Shown here: one piece after another, positions 56,957 through 64,000 of the stretch
How the letters are laid out: each line of letters starts with the position of its first letter
Position numbering within the stretch: position 1 is the first letter of the stretch
Source of the DNA: Tenrec ecaudatus
Taxonomy: Eukaryota; Chordata; Mammalia; Afrosoricida; Tenrecidae
Assembly: GCF_050624435.1 (NCBI RefSeq)
Contig: NC_134531.1
Coordinates: forward strand, 253,160,812-253,224,811
Reading direction: 5' to 3'
Length of the DNA: 64,000 nucleotides
Translations under genes and position numbers: made by a program
The notes under the pieces: generated by a model
Told to the model about the DNA's origin: nothing
Seen by the model: the letters and a program-made list of their open reading frames with translations, nothing else
The model's database searches: none

Positions 56957-58490
56957 AACAAATACCATCCTGTATGACCAATTGATTTCAAGGAAACTTT
57001 TCAAAGTCAATGATTCTGAGAAAATTGAAAATGACCAGTTTGCTTATCACATATTAAAAACTAAATTCTGATTACTTTTAAGTCAAATGATGCACGGATG
57101 ATTGAGTTCAGAGAAGAGGGATTGTGCTGACCTGTATTTCAAAATCTGAACTGTGAGGGTCTCTTATGAGTGAATTAATGACTGCTCCTAAGGTCATAGA
57201 GTTTGTCACAGTGGAATTAACCACAAATTTCAGCCTATTTAATAAATTCCATCAATAAATACAATGTAGAAAGCTAGGCTCCATTTATATTGTCAGCAAA
57301 TTTATGAAATTCCCTATAATTTTACTGTCACATTCATATCAACTATTCATATTGCTTATGTACACCACATCAACTACCACAAATAAATTGTGTATTTAAA
57401 TTTATTCTCCAAAGAATTTATGGTTGAATATAGACTTATACAGAATGCATATTCTGCAATCAAGGACTTCTTTTGTTTTAGTATTGAGTCATTTTTATTC
57501 TCAATTTGTCTGAAATAGATTGGTTGTATGATAATTTAACAATAATTAGTTGAAAATATTGCTATTTATATAGAAAGTCCTATGGATTTGAATGTTTTCA
57601 CATAGTTTGTTAGGTGCCCATGATGGATAACAATGCAATTCCTTAATGTACACAGTAATTTAATGATTTCCCCCTTCGATAGAATTACTTGTTTTGTTTG
57701 TTATTAGAAAAATAAATTACCTGAACCAATTCTAATGTAAATCTTTGATATATTATTAGCACAGAAAATACTGCTCAGCATACATTCTGCAGAAAATAGT
57801 GAAACCTGTAAAATAACAGTTAAAATAATATTTTGACCACTTAAATATATATATATATTCATATATATAAATGAAAAAAAAGTTTAATGAGAACCCTTCC
57901 TCTGGTAGACACCAAACTGGACCATTTCTATAAATTACCTACTAATGAGTTGTGCACTATTTTCCATGCTTTCCAGAATTGGAAAACAAATTAAGTAGCT
58001 TTCCCTATTACATGGAGGCAACCCCAATGAATCTGAATGAACGACCCCTTTTCCCACACTATTGTGCCTCTCTTTTTACAGAAATGTAAGTCACACTTGA
58101 TCTCCAAATTCTTAAAATTAATAAGGAAATTGGACATACACATATAAGGGAGTAAAATAAATGTAGGTTATATACAGGTAATTTTTAGGATGCATTGGGT
58201 AAGTGTTTGGGAATTAAGAAAATGGGGATCAGTGTAACCTGGGATACTAAGCTGTAAACTATTAACAGACATGAAAGATGCTTAAAAACTGAAAATTTAA
58301 TTTTGGAGGGGGAAAAGAGGAATAAAATCATGAGCATAGACAATATTTAGGAAATGTGTGTGAAAACCGGGTTAAGGAATGATGAAGGTGAGAGTAGATG
58401 TAGAAAATTGACAGAGCTATTGGTGAAAGCAGTTGAGAAGTGTAGGAAATAAAGGTGGAAGAAAATCCATTTACTGAAATTTTATATGAC
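56957..58490. other. AT-rich spacer downstream of the second OR gene
   Basis: No repeat or gene recognised; a short (at)n run at 57846-57870. Presumably includes the OR 3' UTR. Confidence 0.4.
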
Positions 58491-58491
58491 G

Positions 58492-58695
58492 CTTTGTTGT
58501 TGTTCGGTGCCGTCAAGTTGGCTTAGACTCCTAACAAAGCTGTGTACACCAGAATGAAATATTGCCCTGTCCTCTGCGGTCCTCAATACAACCCCGAGTT
58601 TGAGCCCACTGGTGAAGCTATGGTGTACAATCAATCTCACTGAGCATCTTTCTCTTGGTTGCTGACCTTCTACTTGACCAAGAATCATAACCTTC
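58492..58695 (-). repeat. RTE 3' tail / SINE, antisense
   Basis: 'gttgttgttcggtgccgtcaagttggcttagactcc', 'gaatgaaatattgccctgtcctctgcggtcctc', 'gagtttgagcccactgg' match the antisense RTE terminus also seen at 61.3 kb. Confidence 0.8.
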
Positions 58696-58962
58696 TACAC
58701 ATTAGTAATCTAAATCTTCTTACAGCCACAAAGCATCCTGATACCAGAGTAATATCATTTCTTTTAGAAAACTGGTTTGGCATTTGACTAGAAAGAGAAC
58801 CTAGAAACAATGAGATGATGGCAATAATAGAAATATTATTTCTCAAGAGATTAAACTGGGAAGTCAAGAAGTGAAAGAGGCACATAGCTATAAAGAACAT
58901 CTTTAAAAAGGGACAAATAGTACATTGTAGTTGTTAGACAAAAAAAAAAAATCAATGTGTTA

Positions 58963-59083
58963 CCGTATATACTGGAGTATAAGCAGACCCAAATATCAGG
59001 TGAGTTACCTCACTTTACCACAAAAGCTGCACAAACATGTGGTGAAAAACTTGCCTTGTACATGAGTAAATATGGTATATTCT
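58963..59083. mobile_element. Short DNA-transposon MITE
   Basis: 'taccgtatatactggagtataagcagacccaaatatcagg' with an inverted counterpart near 'gagtaaatatggtatat'. About 120 bp, non-coding. Similar text is common in mammalian genomes; family not named. Confidence 0.5.
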
Positions 59084-59264
59084 GATCAGGATCAACCTTA
59101 TCAGAGCTGATTGTATATTATACGGAGTTAAGTTACTGTCTAGCATATTGGGGCATTCAATAACATTTCCTAGGGACAATTACAGGTTTATTACTAGTTG
59201 ATTTACATAGGTCATACATTGAAGCAAAAAAGGTTTATGAAAATGTCTATGACATGCTACACCA

Positions 59265-59560
59265 TCACAAAGAATAACGATGCATCCTCAAAAGCCCTAT
59301 AGCATGGATAAATCTGAAAGAGTTATTTTGAATGAAATATTTCAATCAAAAGCACAAGTATTGTATAACCTCATTTTCATGAAAAGACAAATAAATATGT
59401 ATGCATATAAGAAGCAGTGTTCTTTGATGGTTAACAGCAAGGAAATAGGAAGAGAGATCTCTAAATAATATTCCATGCTTACTGAAGAGAAAGGCAATAT
59501 TTAATGTAGATGAAATCTGAACTTGTTCAAGGTGAAAACTTGAACAAGAAAAGGGATTAC
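59265..59560 (+). mobile_element. Old L1 3' region fragment
   Basis: 'gcatggataaatctgaaagagttatttt..atgaaatatttcaatcaaaagcacaagtattgtataacctc' resembles the L1 ORF2 end. Diverged. Confidence 0.45.
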
Positions 59561-59625
59561 ACGTACAGGTACACAAAAGAGAAGTGACACTTTTCCTGTG
59601 TTGTATAAGCAGTTTTGCAGCAATA

Positions 59626-61081
59626 ACTTTTTTAATCGTTTTATTAGGGGCTCATACAACTCTTATCATCATCCATGCATACATCAATTGTGTAAAGAAT
59701 ATTTATACATTCAGTGCCCTCATCATTCTCAAAATATTTGCTCTCCACGTAAGTCCCTGGCATTAGGTCCACATTTTTTCTCCTCCCTCCCTGCTTACCC
59801 TTCCCTCATGAACCATTGATAATTTATAAATTATTATATTGTCATATTTTACCCTGTCCAATGTCTCCCTTCACCCCCTGTTCTGTTGTCCATCCCCAAG
59901 GGAGGAGGTCACATGTAGATCCTTCTAATCAGGTCACCATTTCCAAACCACCTTCCCTGTACCCTCCCAGTATCACCGCTCACACTACTGGTCCTGAAGG
60001 GATCATCCACCCTAGATTCCCTGTGTTTCCAGTTCCTATCTGTATCAGTGTACATCCTCTGGTCCACCAGACTTGCAAGGTAGAATTTGGCATGATATTG
60101 AGGGGAGGGGGAGAGGAAGCATTTAGGAACTAGAGGAAAGTTGTATTTTTTATTGTTGCTACATCGCACCCTGACTGGATAGTCTCTTCCCCATGACCCT
60201 TCTGTAAGGGGATGTAAACTGGCCTCTAAATGGGCTTTTGGTCTCCCCCCGCACTCCCTCCTGACTCACTATGGTAAGATTTTTTGTTCTGACAATGCCT
60301 GATACCTGAGGCCTTTGACATCTCGTGATCACACAGGCTGAAGTGCTTCTTCCATGTGGGCTTTGTTGCTTCTGAGCTACATGGCCGCTTGTTCACCTTC
60401 AAGCCTTTAAGACCCCAGACGCTATATCTTTTGAGAGCCAGGCACCATCAGCTTTCTTCACCACATTTGCTTATTCACCCGCTTTGTCTTCAGTGGTTGT
60501 GTCGGTAAGGTGAGCATCATAGAATGCCAATTTAATAGAAGAAAGTATTCTTGCCTATCCGGAATAATGAGGTATAAATTACCAAGGGCACATGAGGGAG
60601 GGGGGAAAGGGGAGGGAGGGGGAAAAAAAAGAGGACCTGATGCAAAGGGCTTAAGTGGAGAGCAAATGCCTTGAGAATGATTGGGGCAGGGAATGTATGG
60701 ATGTGCTTTATACAATTGATGTATGTATATGTATGGATGGTGATAAGAGTTGTATGGATCCCTAATAAAATGTAAAAAAAGAAAAGAGGAGAAAAAATGA
60801 TTAGGGCAAAGACTGTACAGATGTGCTTTATACAATTGATGTATGTATATGTATGAACTATGATAAGAATTGTATGAGCCCCTAATAAATTGTTAAAATT
60901 AAAAATAAAAGAAAATGATGAGGGCAAAGAATGTGCAGATGTGCTGTGTACAATTGATGTATGTATGGATTGTGATAAGAGTTGTATGAGTCCCTAATAA
61001 ATGTTAAAAAAAATAAAATTAAATTAAAAAAAAAGTATTCTTGCATTGAGGGAGTACTTGAGTGGAGGCCTAATGTCCTTC
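59626..61081 (-). mobile_element. L1 3' UTR copy, antisense, with 11-bp TSD
   Basis: Flanked by ttgcagcaata at 59615-59625 and 61082-61092. Starts with the antisense terminus 'aatcgttttattaggggctcatac' and ends truncated at 'ggcctaatgtccttc'. One ~246-bp module only (60280-60510). Split by the nested element at 60555-61031. Confidence 0.88.
60555..61031 (+). mobile_element. Three L1 tails in tandem, nested in an antisense L1
   Basis: Inserted as a block between duplications aaagtattcttgc (60542-60554 and 61032-61044). It contains three successive L1 termini, each ending in a 'cctaataaa' signal (near 60762, 60881, 60999) and an A-rich linker. Tails 2 and 3 both begin at 'tgatkagggcaaag' (k = t or g; near 60798 and 60916), about 105 nt before their aataaa. 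Confidence 0.85.
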
Positions 61082-61164
61082 TTGCAGCAATATCTTTAAG
61101 GACCAGAAAATATACATGCATACATCTCAAAATCACTGCAACCAAGACAATACTGACTAATAGG

Positions 61165-61260
61165 GATCTCCTGTGTGTTTCTGAGACTAACTATTTACTG
61201 GAGTACACCCTCATCAATATCATTTTATCAGTCTGCTGAGCAAGTGATCAGAGAAGTTGT
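61165..61260 (-). repeat. SINE fragment, antisense
   Basis: 'gtgtgtttctgagactaactatttactggag' resembles the middle of an AfroSINE. Confidence 0.45.
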
Positions 61261-61289
61261 ATTATATGATGAGTAATGTTGTATCTAGA

Positions 61290-64000
61290 TTAGTTGTTGT
61301 TAGGTGCCACTTAGTCAATTCTGACCTCTAGTGACCTAACACACAAGAGAATGAAGCACTGCCTGGCCATGTACCAACCTCACAATTGTTTCTCTGCTTG
61401 AGTCTATTGTGGTGGCCACTGTGTAAATCCATCTCCCTGAAGACCTTCCCCTGTACGCTGCCCCTCCACTTTACCAAGCATGATGTTCTTCTCCAGAACC
61501 TCATCTCCCCTGACCACATGTCCAAAATATGTAAGACAAAGTCTTGCCATCCTTAGCTGCAAGGAGCACTCTGACCTTGCGACTTTCTAAAAAGATCGGT
61601 TTGTCTTTCGCAGTCCATGGCACTTGTATTATCTTCTCCAGCACCACCATCCAAATGCATCAACTCTTCTTCAATCTTCTTTATTCCATGCTTAATGCCT
61701 ACATGCCTCTGAGGCAATTGAGAATACCATGGCTTGGTCAAGTGTACCTTAGTCTTCAAAGTAACCTCCTTGCTTTTCAACATTTTTAAGAGGTCTTCTG
61801 TAGAAACAAACTGCTTCTATAAGCACCTATTATAGATTCAAGCAAGATATAATCCTTGCCAACTTCAAACTTTTCTTCATTTATCATGATGTTGGTCCAG
61901 TCTGAGAATTTTAATTTTTTATATTGAGTCATAATCCATACTGAAAGCTGTAATTGTTGACCTTCCTCAGCAAATGCTTCAAATTCTCTTTACTTTAGCA
62001 AGCAATATTGTGTTATTCGCAAATCACAGGTTGTTACTGAGACTTCCTCCAACTGTGATGCCACATTTTCCTCCATATAATCTAATTCCTATTATTATTG
62101 GCTGAGCATATAGATTGAAAAACTATAGTGAGAAGATAAAATCTTGACACACAGCTTTCCTGGTTTTAAATCATGTAATATTCCCTTGTTCTGTTCACCG
62201 AACTGCCTCTTGATCCATGTACATATTATGCATCAGTGTACTGAAGTGTTCTGGGATTCCCATTCTTCTCAAGGGTATCCATAGTTTGTTATGATTTACA
62301 CAGTTAAATGCCTTGGCATAGATACAAGTAAACATCCTTTGGTAGTCTCTATTTTGAGTCAAGATCTGTCTGACATCAGCAAAGATATCCTTTTTTCCAT
62401 GTTGTCTTATGAATCCAGTCTGACCCTCTGAGAGTTCCCTGCCTATGTGCTGCTGTAACTGTTGTTGGATGATCTTCAGCAAAACTTTACTGTTTTGTGA
62501 TATCTGTGATACTGTAATATAATGTGAGTCTTCTGTTGGGTTACCTTTTTTATTGGAATGTGTACAAATGTGGATCTCTTCCAGTCAGTTGGCCAAGTAG
62601 TCATCTTTCAAAAGTTCAGGCTTAAATGAGTAAGTGCTTGCAGTTCTTCATCAGTTTCTTGAAACAATTGAGGTATTCCATCAATTCCTGGAGCCTCATT
62701 TTTGGCTAAGGCTTTCAGTTCAACTTCTCTTATCACCATTGGCTCTTGCTCATGTGCTACCTCCTGAAATGGTGGAATATCTACTAGTACTTTTTGGTAC
62801 AATGATTCTGTGAATTCCTTCATTCTCTCATGATGCTTCCTTCATCATTCTATATTTTGTCTATAGAGTCTTTCAAGATTGCAATTGATGCTTGAATTTT
62901 TTTCTTTGTTTTGGATATTCTGAGTGCGTTCTTCAATTCTGGTTTTCTAATTGCAGGTGTTTGCACATTTCATTACAATATTTGGCTGTGACTCTTGGAG
63001 CTGCTCTCTAGAGTTTTGTATTCAATCCAATGACTTCCCTTTGCTTCAGCTTCTCTATGACTAAGGGCAAGTTTCATTTTCCTCTGATATCCACTTTGAT
63101 CTGTTCTCAATTTCTTGTCTTCTTAATGACAGTTTGCTTTCTTCAAATATAACGTTCTTGATATCCTCCAACAGCTCCTCGGGCCTTCTGTCATTAGTGT
63201 TTGTGTCGGTCCAGATAGATTAGAGAAACAAATTCATACACAAGCATATGTGTAAAAAAAAGACGTTGATATACAAGAGCAGTTGAATATTGAGTAAACA
63301 GTCCATCCCAGTCCAGAACAAGTCCATAAGTCCCATATTAGCCCATATGTCTGATACCAATCTACAAAGTCCTCTTCTGACTCACGAAGCACATGCAATG
63401 ATGCTGTCTGCAGGAAGATCACAGGCACGTGCTTGGATAGTCCTGTGGATCCAATGGTGTTGTAAGCATCTCAGCACTGGCAGGGGTCTCCATATGGCTT
63501 CTCCTGTACCCAGGGCTGCTTCAGTGTAAGTCCATGAGGCTTCTCCTCAGGGATATCTTGCAGGGAGTCAGCCTTGCCGGTAGAGAGTCTCCAAGGGAGG
63601 GAGCCGAGAGAAGTATCTCCTGGATTCAAGGAGGGAAATACAGGAGTTCCCAGACGTCTCAGGTGAAGGCCAGGCCATACAGAGACCTCATTGGTTATAT
63701 CTTAATTGACGGGCCAGCTTCTACCGCTTCACTCATAATCCTCTCAAATTGACACCAGGCTATATAACTACTACAGTGTTTAATGTATCAAATATGTTCA
63801 TAATATAATCTCCAAATTCAGGTAGAATAGACTCAAGGTCCTATTTTGGCTCTTGTGGTCTTGTTTTAATTTTCTTCACCTTTATCCTGAATTTCCATAT
63901 GAGTAATTGATGGTCTGTTTCTCAAGTAGCCCTTGGTCAGGTTTTAGCTGCTGATATTGGGTTTCTCCATCATCTCTTCCCACAGATGTAGTCAATTTGA
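61290..64000 (-). mobile_element. RTE (BovB-like) LINE, antisense, long copy split by an LTR; runs off the window
   Basis: Longest RTE copy in the window. From 61290 (3' end: ttgttaggtgccacttagtcaattctgacc) the minus strand gives the C-terminal region, the reverse transcriptase (motif region at 62290-62340, 'YAKAFNCVNHNKLW'; FADD-equivalent near 62000-62030 reads F-A-N-N), the linker before it (62608-62823, 'KNEAPGIDGIP') and, beyond the LTR at 63202-63775, endonuclease-linker sequence to the window edge (gatgtagtcaatttga). Catalytic Asp codons are changed to Asn in both motifs and stops are frequent, so it is dead. Endonuclease start lies outside the window. Confidence 0.88.
63202..63775 (-). 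mobile_element. ERV-L (MLT2-like) solo LTR, antisense, perfect 5-bp TSD
   Basis: 574 bp, 'tgtgtcggtccagatagattag' to 'gacaccaggctatataactactaca' (TG...CA), flanked by gtgtt at 63197-63201 and 63776-63780. Removing the LTR and one duplication restores continuous RTE text. Same subfamily as the LTR at 1406-1915. Confidence 0.88.

Overview
The window is mammalian germline DNA. It holds two intact single-exon olfactory receptor genes with mammalian splice acceptors just upstream, LINE-1 and RTE retrotransposons, tRNA-derived SINEs, MIR and L2 relics and ERV-L LTRs. Three signals together point to an afrotherian and most likely a tenrec (Echinops-type) genome: RTE copies and 'gtgccatcgagtcgattccgactc'-type SINE tails of the afrotherian kind; a LINE-1 with an unusually long (~2.6 kb) 3' UTR whose copies dominate the window; and SPIN-type hAT DNA transposons, which are known from tenrec but not from elephant or human. 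The species call is inference; the mobile elements are read directly.

Layout. 1-8.4 kb is a LINE-1 graveyard in which an old ORF2 copy is split by an ERV-L solo LTR and by a younger L1 3' UTR copy that itself holds another L1 3' end; target-site duplications (TSDs) resolve the order. 8.4-15 kb holds RTE pieces in both orientations, SINEs, a hAT MITE and a Tigger-like relic. 15.0-23.8 kb is one nearly complete but dead LINE-1 (5' UTR, ORF1, ORF2, long 3' UTR). 23.8-28.3 kb holds RTE tails, a SPIN MITE, ERV-L pol fragments in two orientations and another LTR. 28.3-34 kb is AT-rich and mostly unassigned, with an inverted OR pseudogene fragment at 29.8-30.1 kb. The first OR gene is at 34.0-35.0 kb. 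35-45 kb is old L1M, SINE clusters, ERV-L LTRs and a mariner transposase relic. 45.4-47 kb is a decayed SPIN element with transposase sequence, broken by an L1 piece. 47-52 kb is L1 3' UTR sequence in both orientations. The second OR gene is at 56.0-57.0 kb. 59.6-64 kb is a nested L1 pair, then an RTE copy split by an ERV-L solo LTR.

Function. The only genes I judge capable of making protein are the two OR5K-subfamily receptors (plus strand, ~21 kb apart). They and the pseudogene fragment look like part of the OR5K cluster (human 3q11.2 by family knowledge). Everything else is repeat-derived or unassigned. No tRNA, rRNA or other non-SINE RNA gene and no CRISPR array was found.
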